Shown here piece after piece: positions 1-12,300 of a stretch of 21,947 nt of DNA. The stretch comes from Saccoglossus kowalevskii (lineage: Eukaryota; Hemichordata; Enteropneusta; Harrimaniidae). Every line of letters starts with the position of its first letter. Positions within the stretch are counted from its first letter, which is position 1. Below the pieces are notes generated by a model. It did not search any database, had not been told where the DNA came from, and was given only the letters and a program-made list of their open reading frames with translations. A program made the translations under genes and the position numbers. Where the stretch lies: NCBI RefSeq assembly GCF_000003605.2, contig NW_003138320.1:298786-320732 (forward strand), read 5' to 3'.

Positions 1-184
1 AAATTCCAATAGTCCAGTTAGACTAGTGTAAATTTTCAGAAATGGTTGCACAGGGACATGAATTAGACTGCAAGTGGGATAGATCGCAAAACTTTAATAT
101 TACCCCGTTCCTGACAAAATATATATTTTGAATATTACTTCTCATCAGCATACAAGTACTACAAGTTCAGGAGAGTTTACTCAC
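1..184 (-). other. intron (5' part) downstream of the last exon in the window
   Basis: This is the start of the next intron, from donor GTGAGT at 184-179. Nothing distinctive is visible. Confidence 0.85.
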
Positions 185-368
185 TTAAATTGACAAAATA
201 TATCGGCATATTCGGTTGATATTCCTGATGCCTGTAAGACAGTAACTCTGAAAGTGCACGTAGAGCCAATCTTGAGATGATCACATTCAATTCCTTCAAC
301 AACAGGGACAGTGTTCTCTTCTTTCAGACTCATGGTTTCTTCCTCTTCTCCCTTTTCTACTTCAAGTT
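185..368 (-). CDS. unc-104/KIF1A: KIF1 exon 13 of window: acidic linker and [12 protein letters not shown] block
   Basis: It starts with a very acidic stretch ([11 protein letters not shown]), then passes to [20 protein letters not shown] and [10 protein letters not shown], the start of the next conserved kinesin-3 domain. The exon is two bases, 60 codons and two bases. The leftover AA before the GTGAGT donor would become N in the family motif FCQFNF. The following exon is outside the window. Confidence 0.96.
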
Positions 369-3300
369 CTGTAAGTAACAATGACATGTGCTGGGTTACT
401 GTAATTAATATATTATATACCTAGATTATTAATTAACATATTTTTATATAATTAATGTATTTATTTAAATATCTAGATTACTGTAAATCTTTTAATTTTT
501 GGGGCTTCCTGATTTAAGAATTTATGGTATTTATGAAGACAAAATTGTCGCTGAAAAAACACAGAAAAAAACAGAGAAATTCTCACTGCTAAACAATTTT
601 GTGATTTTCAATTGGCCAAATTAAAGCAGTTAACAGTATTTTGTATAGGTGAAACAAAATTCTTTTTTTTTATTAAAATTGGTTTATTGCATTTTTTTTA
701 CATACCAAAGTTTCAATTTAGCTAGTTCACTGATTCCAAATTATATTCATATATTGTAGATATAATATGGGAGTACTGATCAAGAATACTTGAATTTCTT
801 TGTTGAGGGTAGACTGAAATGATAATCCAGTATCCAGACTGCACAGTATTGTATGTATACCACTTAAAGGCAGTGAAAATTGAAACAATTTTCGAGGAGT
901 GCGAAATTGTGAAAATTCCACTGTTTTCAAGACACACATATCTTGAAAATATTGTCGACCAGTAAAATGAATGTAATATGCTCATTCATACATTGCTCCA
1001 AGGAACCTAGGTGGGCAGAAGTGGGTGAATTAAACATTGCATGAATTTTAGTCAACATGAGAAAAATAAGAACTTCATCAAAATCATCCAAGGGAAAACT
1101 AAGCTTTCTAGAAAAAATATTCTGATGGCTATTTTTGAATTGATGATAATTTCAATAGGAACCATGTGTCACAAGTTTTTTTTAATACTCAAATATTTAT
1201 ATGTTATTTATGTAGAGTTAAAAAAAGCAATAACAATTTCCATGAAATTGATAAGAAATAAAATACTGATAATGTAGTGCAAATTGAGAGTAAAATGTGA
1301 TTACCCGATAACTAGTAGAGATTTACCCATGATTTATTTACTAAAATCAGACTAAACATGTTAATTTATGTGCATAAATTTAAATATTTCAATGATTAAA
1401 TATGTTAATTTATGTGCATTAATTTGAATAATTAAAACATTTGAATAACGTGATCTGGGAGATTATTGGTTACCTACTTTCACAGTTTGTTGGTGTTTTC
1501 TGCCCACTAGAAGTGTCTTCTATGAAAGGAAAGCATTAGGAAAGGAAAGGAACATGAGGACAACACTATTATTCTAAAAAAAATTCTACAAAATTACAAA
1601 AAGAAAGGTTGGTTAAGAGATAAAAACACAGCAGGCAAGACAATGTCATCAAAAGTAAAGTATACTTGTGTAGCCCGAGATTAAGTTGTAATGAGATTTA
1701 TTTCATAATGATTCACTTGTGAGTTCTGTACAATTTAATTACAGTGTGTGTATATTGGCCAAGGATTCAGAATACAATACTACTAACATACTATAAGTTT
1801 TTGTTAATAGGGTTTCAGCTGTAATGAATATTCCCAGAAGAACAAAGTATTTTATATTTTTTGAATATATGTTTGACTAGAATACACATGTGAAACCAAA
1901 TAATAATCATAATAATAATCATTGTGTTGTGAGCTGCACCCTCTGGTGGTAGGTTTCTCAAAACTCACTACTAATATTTTTAATTTACCATATTTTCACT
2001 TTTGAATTCAATTATTTGAATAATGAATCACTAAAATCTGATAATTCATTATGATATTTGAGGTGACATCTTGAAATAAAGATGACTTACATCTGATACA
2101 AAAATTTTAATGACATGTTTGTATATTAGTTTTGAAGACCATACAAAATGCCAACAAATCAAATCAGTTTGACTCAAAAAACAATTATCTGAAAACAATT
2201 GGTTGTTCACTTACTGTAGATGCTTAGCATTATTTGTTTTCAATAATTGTAATGTGTTTGTGTAATAAAAATCTAATGTTGCATTTTATTTTCTTATTAT
2301 AAATCAGACCAAACTACTATTCCCATTATATTTTGAATGCAGTTTTAATTACATCAGCACCAGAGAAATTATTTATCTATAGTGACCAGATGGGCACAAA
2401 TGTTTACCTGCTACCCATAAACAAATACAAATTCTTTCAACTTTTACGATTTATCAACTTTTGACATGCACACAAAAACGCTGATTAGAAAAACCTGCAT
2501 GCAATTATTAAATCATGCAAACAATATGTGACAAACACTGGGATAAGAATGAAATGAAACAGTGACTTTAAAACTATTTTGTAAATAAATAAACTTTTTT
2601 TAATATGCCGTGCAGGTGTCTTTACTACTCCACTATAAAGGCAGTTTGGTGATGGCACATTCCATTTAGGTGCCAGGGATGATGGGTCAATCCCCTCTAA
2701 CTCTCTCACCTGGGGGAGTATTACCTATGTCTGAGTTCTCTCGTTGTCCCTCCACTATCCTGATTTCGTCCTCTGATATAGCAGAATGGCTCATATAGGA
2801 CTGACTCTTTTTGGTCTGTAAAATAAGAATATGTGTAAACATGGCACTGATAATATTATGGACACAATTACACCTCTGTAAATCCTCAGGGGCTAACATC
2901 CGGGTATTTTCACCGCCTGGCAATCATCACAGTGAAAACAAAGGCCGAAAATTCTCAGAAAACGGTACATTGAGATAGTTATTGAGACTCCCCTGAACAG
3001 GGTCACAGGATTACCCCAACGTGTGTAACATATATAAATTTGGTTGCTCAGGATTACTTCAATGTTGAGTCTGTGCCGTTTTCACCAGCTCTTCGACCGG
3101 CGTTCCACAGTAGCTTGCACATAGCCCATAGAACTACATGGTACAATGGTGCACAACTTATAGCAACATAGAAAGTTTTGTGGCGTAGCCCCGCCCCCCA
3201 AAATACAGTGTTCACTATACTGCCTTCATACATACTTTATGGTAGTCTGATGCTATCCTTATTAATAAACAATTATTCTTTGCTTGTATTTATTTCTTTT

Positions 3301-6300
3301 AATAAGACAACGGACAAAAATGAAAAAAAAAAACATAGCTCAATGCGACATCAATAAACTGATGTTGACGGTGTAGTTTCTGCCATATAAAGGGAAGTTC
3401 AAACATTGGAACATTTTTCTAGAATGAATGCAGATATGGTTTTTTTAAAGGTTAGTTGTGTAACATTTATATTCCAACTTGATTAATGAAGATAAATTTT
3501 GTTACAGAGCTATCATTTGGGGGATATGTTCAAGTGGCATACAGTACATACAAAACATTTTTAAGTTTATAAGAGATGGAGATATTGACTCATTAAAGTT
3601 TGAAACTGCTAGCAGAGAAAATTGACAGAATATACATCCTATGTCTTATGAATAATCTGTACTATTGCGTCAGTTTGTCCAGAGGGCTCCACTGCAGGAA
3701 AATAATGAACAATTAGTACAAACCTTTTTGTGAAAGTAATCATCGTCGTCGAAGTTTAACCTGGCGGTGCCAGATTGACGGACACCGGATCCATAATCGG
3801 GTGCTTCGTCGTCTTTAGTGACGTATTGCACAGCAACACGCAGCCATCCTTTGACATCTCCCTGTTCACTTACGATAGCCACACGGTGTACTAACGGTAC
3901 AGGAAACAGAAGATTACTCAGGTATACAAATGATCTGAAGAAGAAATAATACACAAAGAAATAATGCAAATGACTGACTGTATAAGAAATGAATTTCAGT
4001 GAGTTTGACAAGTTTAAATATGTTGTCATACATATCACATGGTTTTGTTGTCTCAGCAAATGCATTTTACATAACAAATTTAATTTTAATAGGTAAACTT
4101 TTAATAATAAAAATGTATGCATCAAAGTGAACCCTTTTGATGTTCAGCCTAAGGTAGGATTTTAACTTGGGTCTACCAGTCACGAGTCTGAAGCGACAAC
4201 CACTATGGTTTCACAACCAGACTTGTCATTCAAATTTGTTGGTATTTTTTTTCCTTAAATTCTTCAATATTTCTGGAAATGAACCCTAATTTTGGAGCCA
4301 ACAGACAAAATTTGAGTCAATTTTAAGTTTTTACTTTTTACTCAAAATATTTGGCTGTTTTTGTCCCAATATTCTGAAGGAAAGTGCAGACTATAAACAG
4401 GACTATTTTGTTTGTGGTGAAAAGAAGGAACTGGTGGTAAAAAAGTAAATTCGACCATTAACCCACCTCTATTATTTACATAAGCACTTTTAATTCAGCA
4501 ATATCTGCAAATGATGATTGGGCTGTTATCATACTCACCTTCCAACCAATCTAAACCACGGAAATCTATCATAAAATGGATCACCACCACTGATAGCATT
4601 TTCAAATGTGATATTACTTTCTGGAGTTGTAGGTGTCATATCAACACAGTTATCATACATTTCACGCATTAATTCTAAACGTTGTCTGTAAAAAAAAGTT
4701 ACGACAATAATATGCATAAGAATTAACAAATTACTTGTTTAACAAAATGCGTAGACATTTTTAAGAAGTAGTCAGTTACAACAACAATGTTCATGCCATT
4801 TTTATTTCAATTGCAGTTTCAGGGTTCCTATAGACCTCATCAAAGGTCAAGCCTTTTTACCGTAAAATCTGTATTAGAAGCCGCATCCCTAATAGAAGCC
4901 GCATCCCTAATAGAAGCCGCATCCCTAATAGAAGCCGCATCCCTAATAGAAGCCGCATCCCTATTAGAAGCCGCATCCCTAATAGAAGCCGCATCCCTAA
5001 TAGAAGCCGCATCCCTATTAGAGGCCGCATCCCTAATAGAAGCCGCATCCCTAATAGAAGCCGCATCCCTATTAGAAGCCGCATCCCTAATAGAAGCCGC
5101 ATCCCTAATAGAAGCCGCATCCCTAATAGAAGCCGCATACCTTATAGAAGTCGCATCCCTAATAGAAGCCGCATACCTTATAGAAGTCGCATCCCTAATA
5201 GAAGCCGCATACCTTATAGAAGTCGCATCCCTAATAGAAGCCGCATCCCTAATATCATCATTTCTCATATGTGTAGAGGCTTTAATAGAAGCCGTATCCC
5301 CTCTGTTGCATTGTACCATTTTAATAGAAGCCACAGTTTCTAATACAGATTTTACAGTATGGATTTAAAAAAAAAAACTATTCACATTACCAGCTAAGTT
5401 GCTGACTGGTTACTTTTTCCTCATAGAGGCTGTGTATTAACTATGTAATACAAAAATGTGATCTTCTCAAAAATGAGGTCATGGCCCCCGTTTCACTATT
5501 GCTGAACTCTTTCATAATACAATAGAATAATCTCCTAAGGTATGAAAAGTTCTCAATATTTTTGTGAAACTGTATTAATCAACCTTGAGCGACTCATTTG
5601 AATATATATTAAAATATATACATACATAAATTTGTCCAATGCCCAGTAATGGGTTGCTCCATTCTTTTTATCTTGTACTTGTACAGCCACTACCGTACGA
5701 GGGAATTCCCCATCTGTCATATCCAGGGTTTCATGGTTTGGTAACAATTCAGGTGTTAGCGGAGAGTAAAGTGTGTGTGATAGCAATACGAACTGAAACT
5801 CAACCTGAAACCAATTATGTTAAATTGTATGTCATTTGTGTTTGGTTAAGACAATAAAATTATGATTGGTCAGTGTGCAAGATCACATAACATAGACAAC
5901 AGTTGTTGGTCACTACCAGGTCATGTGATAGTAAATTATGATTGACTGAGACAAATGCAAGAAAAATAATCAAAAGTTGCATATCCTAATGTTTCAAATC
6001 TATAGTATTAAGTAACATGACTAGGTAATTCAGAATTTTGAATTAAAGAAATTACCTTCTTTTTCAGTTCCACACTGATAGCGTTAGCCTCTTTCAAGAA
6101 TATAGCATTCCCCCACAGATCATCCTGTATTGTAAGTAAATAAAGAATTAAATGCAGAAGATAATGAAATTTGTTTTTCTGTACTATTCGACAGCATTGC
6201 TAACGGATTTACAAAATTCACAATTATCTTGAGGTAGTTGTGAAGGGCGCCCTCATTAGCAAAGGCCACTCCAGCAGTTTTATATATCTTACTATAGAGG

Positions 6301-9300
6301 GCGCTATACAAGTCACCAGATTAACTGCATGTAGTTCTCATAATTTCATTAAATAATTTTAATAGCAATATATTGAATCACGGTTAAAATCAATTAATGA
6401 TGATTGAAAACAAAGATAATGATACGTTGCATAAGTGAAAATCAATCAAGAAAAACCAATACAAGTAATTTTAAACAGAGTCATCGGACACTTTTTCGAA
6501 AGATGTCAAACTTTTTTGTAATGCTTTTGTAACTCAAAATTGTGCTTGATGTCAATGCAATAATTCTCAGATTTCAAATTTAAATTTCTTCCACAATGCA
6601 TCACACACCTATCTGCTCAGTGATATGCTTAGCAGATTCAAAACTGTAATTTCTCCCACAATGCATTGTACCTCAGCTCAGAAAAATGTTTAGTATATAA
6701 ATGTGTACTCGGCTTCTCTCGATGCGGTGAATAAAGTTTGTTTTTGCAACATCTCTGTAATTCCTAATCTATCTATTCTACTGCACGTATTATTAAAAGT
6801 GTGAAAAAAATGACATTTAATATTCAATTCAGTCAGAACATTCCCAAGAGAGGGAGAGATAGAGAAGTGTGTCTGTAATATTACACACTTTACTACAGGA
6901 TGCTTGGATGGAAATTTATTTTAAAAGTTTACCATCACATTCTGAGATTTGCATCGAGATAAATAATGAATAAACTTCAAGGTGAGAGATCATAAGTTGA
7001 CCTCATTACAGAGATCTCTACATTTAACATTTATTCGAAAAAATATAAAAGTCTTTAATCACCTCAGATGGTTTGACGATAGGTTAAAGTGCATTGACCC
7101 CTCTATATGTCTGACTTACCCTTAAGGATGTGAATTGATGGTACCTCCATTTTCTGAAAGCCCATTCGGCAGTTTTATATTCTTTCTCTGTCCATTGGGG
7201 ATCACCTATATAGATAAGTATAAAAATATATTATTCAGTGTGAGTCATAGTGAGATGAAGTGTAAGAAAGGACACACTGAGTCACAATTGAGGTAGTCCT
7301 ATTTTTAATATAATTATCAATAAATTAAGAATAATTTTTTAATTAATGCCGCTTTTTTATATTAGATTAAAAGACAATATTAGATGTTTTTCAATAATAA
7401 AGCATGATAATCCTTCATATTTATTTTCTCATTTGACGTCATCAGGTACTTGAGACAACATCAATCTGAGAGATTGGCGTCAGTACAGCAGGGGATTGAC
7501 AGAAGCAAGCTGAGTGAGCAGATCACATTACACTAAGGGAGCTACCTAATAGGAATCCCATAATATTCATGAAATTACTTAAAACCTTAATAAAAAGCAA
7601 ATCTTTCAATACTCGATTACATATAAAGTTTCGGAGAATTCTAATTTGTAGGTTGTTGACACTTTATACAATATTCATTCTAGCTTCATATAATTTTTTG
7701 TTCTCTCAATGATAAACATTATTTGTCGCATTCTCTCTCGCTTCTAGCTGAGCCAGCCCTATCAGAAATAATGGTTCAATCCAGTGACAATAACACCTTG
7801 CAATGGAAGCAGTAGAATTATATCATTCCAAAAATAAAATACTATGACTGTGATTTCTGTGAAAGGTTTCAAAGATATTGAAATCTTGCGATGAACGGCA
7901 GGAAAATACTGAATATTTATCAACTACATGTTAATGCAATTTGAGATTTGTTTTTAAATATGTTACTACAGTAACAAGAGTTGAAATGCTGCTTATCAAA
8001 TTATGCATATACAAAACATTATTTTAGAATTTTTAAACAAATACCTTGAAAATATGAAGAATTAGGGATTTTTTTTATTTTCACAGTAATATTAGTAAAT
8101 GGCTAATTTCAATTTCATTTGATCGTGAGTTTGAGAAAAAATTTTGACATTTAGCAGTGAAAATTTCACTCCAATCCTTTAGACTGAGTAATCAGTGATT
8201 ATTGTCAAATTTAGTTCATATGAAATCTATACTTCTAATCACCAAACGGTGTCAATTTCCAGGCAGTGAAAAAAATAAAATATATAACAATATTATGCAC
8301 AAGGTCAATACAAGTACTATTACGAAGTGAGTAATGAATGACGCATGACTCAGAGTTTGTCATATTGTTAGAGTATAAAACACAACACAGAATTCCCAAT
8401 CACAGCATTAAGAAGACAGCATCAATACGAACATGGCAAGTATATCTTATGAGTTTTTGACGCTCGTCTTATTACTATCGCTTGCAGAAACCCTATCGTC
8501 AGCAGGATAGGAATTAATTCGATCAGCTTAGAGATATTTTAATCATCCATGTTTAGTTATTGGCGTTTTCTGGAGAGGGTGATTATATTTGAAGATTGAT
8601 GTTGAAAAATAAGATTTGCCTACTCGCATGTCTGAATGTGAAGTCTTTATGCAGAATTAAAATAATTTGTCTACGTACATGACAACTTGTCTGTTTCAGT
8701 TTATCTTTATAAATTTTATTGCTAGTCTCATTTTAAAATGAAAAATAGATTATTGAAAACAATCAGAGATATTATGCTAAATCATATTAGCATAATTATT
8801 TCCCATTATTTTACTATTAATATCAAATTTGTCATGATTTATAAAAAAATACATACCCGGTACCATACATATGCCAATATTTATATACAAGACTCATATT
8901 TGAATCTTGGCATTTAAACTTTGAAATAACTGCACAAGTACAATATCTATGAAACTTTTTTCAATATATTTCAACCAAATTTTTTTTTTACTTGCAGAAA
9001 TAACTCAACTTTAGAAGAAGTTTACCAGTCATTTGTGACACATGAATACTTTTTTTCTTTAAATACAGTCATGAAGCATGTCAATTATGTGGAATCAATC
9101 TTTTCTAGTCAGGGATTTTACAAAATTGCTTTGAATATGAAGCTATATTGCCTTTATAAAATTTCTTGTGAACACCATCATATTACAAACATGTTTTGGG
9201 TCAAAATTGAACCATTTACAAAACATAAATAGTTAATTAAAACTGAATTATCAGCCAAGATGATATTTAATAAAAGTCAAAGTCTGCATGTTTTTTTGTT

Positions 9301-12300
9301 TTTTTTCAAATATTATCACTCCTACTTATTTTGCATGTTTTAACAAAATAACTGTATTGGTATAGAAAGAAAACGAAAAGAAAGTATCATACAATTAACC
9401 ATGTAAGTGACAATTAAAAGTTCAGAAAACCCACGAATGAGAAAGTCAACATTGTAAAGAAGAGAACAGGAGCAAACTCAGAGGAGCAATAACTTACCTA
9501 ACAAACAGACAGATATCCATGGTAGTGACATCATTGGTTGTCATGGCAATGAGGTGATTGGCAAGCTTAATGCTCCCCTTAATTTGCTCCTGCACATTTA
9601 CAGAATGTCTAAATGATTGACTAAGCAGCTTGGAAAGTGAAACATACTACACGCCACTTGTCCAAATTATCAATGAATTACTGATACCATTAACTCTATA
9701 TGATTGCTTTGCTTCATTTCTATCATCTATGCATTTAAATACTATTTTTGTTTGAAAACTGAGAAAAAATTCTCTGTCTGGATTGAAAGATAGCTGTAGA
9801 GACAGATTATTTATTTGCTTAGGGAGGATTAATTTTTTTTTATTGTAAATTCTTCATGGAACATAATGTTCTAAGAGTCTGTTTGTATTTTCAAAAAAGT
9901 TAGGAAAAAAAGATTTCAAACTGAAATAGCATAAATTAATTCCTCCCTAAGACAAAAAAAGGCTTGTCCCTTTATTGCAAAAGAAAACCCATGATCAGAA
10001 ACACATATAAGACAGACAAAAATAAAAAAAAATGACAAATACAATGGAAGCAAAAACATAAAAAAAATATGTATAGCTCAACTATCACATCTATAAGCAG
10101 GGTCGTTATGGTAACTGATGAATGATGAAGAGTTTTTTTTTTTTATTTAGATATAAATGTGAAGGAGCAAATTAAGTGGAGGCAAGAAACATGCCACAAA
10201 CAAACACAGCTGGTCAGTCCAAGGCGAGCACAAGACAACATACAAATGACACATAGCGATGAATGAAATTGGTCTTGATTGGAGTCTTCAATTTCAGGTC
10301 AACAAACTGCAGCTGGAACGTCTTCAGAATGAGTCACAAAGATCGGAGGATTTCAGATTCTTCTATGGTTGAGTCATATGTCTCTTAAGACTGTGAAAGG
10401 CTGGGGATGACTCATCTTAGATTTACAGGAAGAAGAAATACACTGTAGATTCTTGATTATAGAAGTGCATGGTGCTACCAAAATGATGAGCCTGTATTGC
10501 ATATCAATTTAACTTTTACCTTTGACAAATAAACCTGCATAATTCTTCAAAATTTTTCCAATAATTTTGAACCAATGAAATCATTGCGAAAAGTACATAA
10601 AAATGTGCAAAATGCTCCATTAAAGTTTTGGTGAGGAAAAAAATAAGATGTTCGAAAAATTAATGTGATGAGAGAGACATTTTTGCAAGACAGGAAGAGA
10701 ATATTTCAATAGGGTCTTTGAAACAGAAGACTCACTTTTTTTATTTGCATGAAATCAAAATCACATCAGTGGTGGTAGAAAATAGAAAATTTGAAACGCA
10801 AAAAGTTGTGTGGTTTTCTCACTTTTAATGAGATATTGGCGGCCATTTTTGAACAAGGCCTATTACGGTTTTTGCATCAATGCACTTATATAGAGAAAAT
10901 AAGACTAAGATCAAATAGACCACATTATAAGAACAAATCATAGATAATATAACACACCATTTAAGTATAAAATCTTCATTTCATTTTTATTCTGTCTTTA
11001 AATTTCTTTTTGCACACATCAATAATATAATATAATCTGGACAGGTGAATTCAACCAAGCTGACATTATTATATATACAAAAAACACTACACAATCTTGG
11101 AATATTAAGAAATGAACATACTTGAAACATCAAACTTATATGTGTTGGCATGGCAACTGATGAGTTGGTAATCAAAACAAAAACATGACAACAGAAAACA
11201 ATAATGAAGCAAAGTCAACCATTGTGGTAAACGTATGTTGTTTATCATTGAAAATAAAACTGAAACTAACCTATTTTTTTTCTTTAAAATGCATCGCAAG
11301 AAAAGTGAATTCAATTAGTCACGAACAGCCTACATGTATGAAGCTTAATTGTGTAAAAAACTTAAAAAAATTGATTTGTATCAACAACTGACAACAATGA
11401 TAAAAGTGATGTGTCAACTTGGTAAAATTCACCCTAAATGGCAGTGGTACAATGTACTAGCACAATGCATTATGGGTACGTTATAAATTTACATCATGAA
11501 TATAAACTGCGTGGAAACTTTTTGGTCACTGTTCATTTTACTAGACATGTAATAATATAATTTGGGGCATGAAAATAAAGTATTTATTTTTGCATTCAGC
11601 TGTACTGATATAGAAGTTGTTTTTTTCCTAAGTTATGATGGACTTACCAGAAATAAATTACCAGAAATAACCCAAGTTAAAAATCAGGAACTATTATCAA
11701 ATAGTAAACAATGGATTTATTTCATACAAGAATGCACCAACTGATGTACCTGAGAAACATAATGACTTTAATACATTAGCAAAATCTCAGTTTGAGGTCA
11801 TGTTACATATTTGGTACTATATGTGTAACTGGCAGTGTTTTTATAGTCTTAAGAACCAGACAGTGAATTATGCATACAGAAAATAACATGAAAAGTCAAG
11901 ACTCAATAAGAACATAATACTTTAGAATTCAATCCCTGTATGGTTGATTACATTTAAAATTATAATAATAATAATAATAATCGGAATGATACCATGTGAG
12001 TAATAGATTAAAGTTCAGGATCCTCAATACAGTAGTGAAAACAAATTTTGACAGTCAGGGTTAGAATAAAACTAAGGGCTTGCACCTTCAAAGACCATGT
12101 TCATGAGAAAACAAATTAGCACAAATAATAATGTATGAACCCTTGGATATGGACATATTGCTTGAACATGTGCGTATAACCAGTCCAATTTAAATATCAA
12201 GTGAAAGAGGTACAGATCAAAATGTCTTTTACATCTACATATATAAAAATACATAATTTAATCTAATAAAGCACTTTCAATAGATAAGTTTCAAGTTCCC

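Larger units (their letters stand above)
369..2709 (-). other. intron 369-2709 (2.34 kb)
   Basis: AT-rich intron between exons 12 and 13. It contains a diverged 33-bp direct repeat (1353-1385, 1397-1429) and a CTCF-like core at 1937-1949. Short open frames here (e.g. 1041-1277) show no conserved signal. Confidence 0.8.
4686..5625 (-). other. intron 4686-5625
   Basis: The 940-bp intron is more than half taken up by the inverted-repeat-bounded minisatellite element at 4862-5355. The remainder is AT-rich with no visible signal. Confidence 0.9.
6125..7119 (-). other. introns 6125-7119 and 5805-6055
   Basis: The 995-bp intron contains the LTR-like block (6569-6785) and a pair of inverted GCGCCCTC/GAGGGCGC octamers (6247-6254, 6297-6304). 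It also has a small AGTGTGT...ACACACT hairpin near 6865. The 251-bp intron is plain AT-rich sequence. Confidence 0.75.

Noticed and set aside
1041-1277. 78-codon plus-strand open frame in the 2.3-kb intron
   Set aside because: Lys/Ile/Asn-rich composition of random AT-rich DNA, with no promoter, splice or domain signal.
3670-4125. 151-codon minus-strand open frame as a single coding unit
   Set aside because: Only 3724-3934 is kinesin-like; splice sites bound it on both sides and the flanking parts are AT-rich intron translation.
4787-5368. 193-codon plus-strand and 164-codon minus-strand open frames with EAASLI / AASIRD repeats
   Set aside because: They arise because the 18-bp minisatellite period is a multiple of three; the region is an intron and all repeat frames are open by default.
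5553-5625. Extension of kinesin exon 9 beyond 5626 in the open frame
   Set aside because: The GTATGT donor at 5625-5620 and the matching phase of the next exon end the exon at 5626; the rest reads [10 protein letters not shown] from AT-rich intron.
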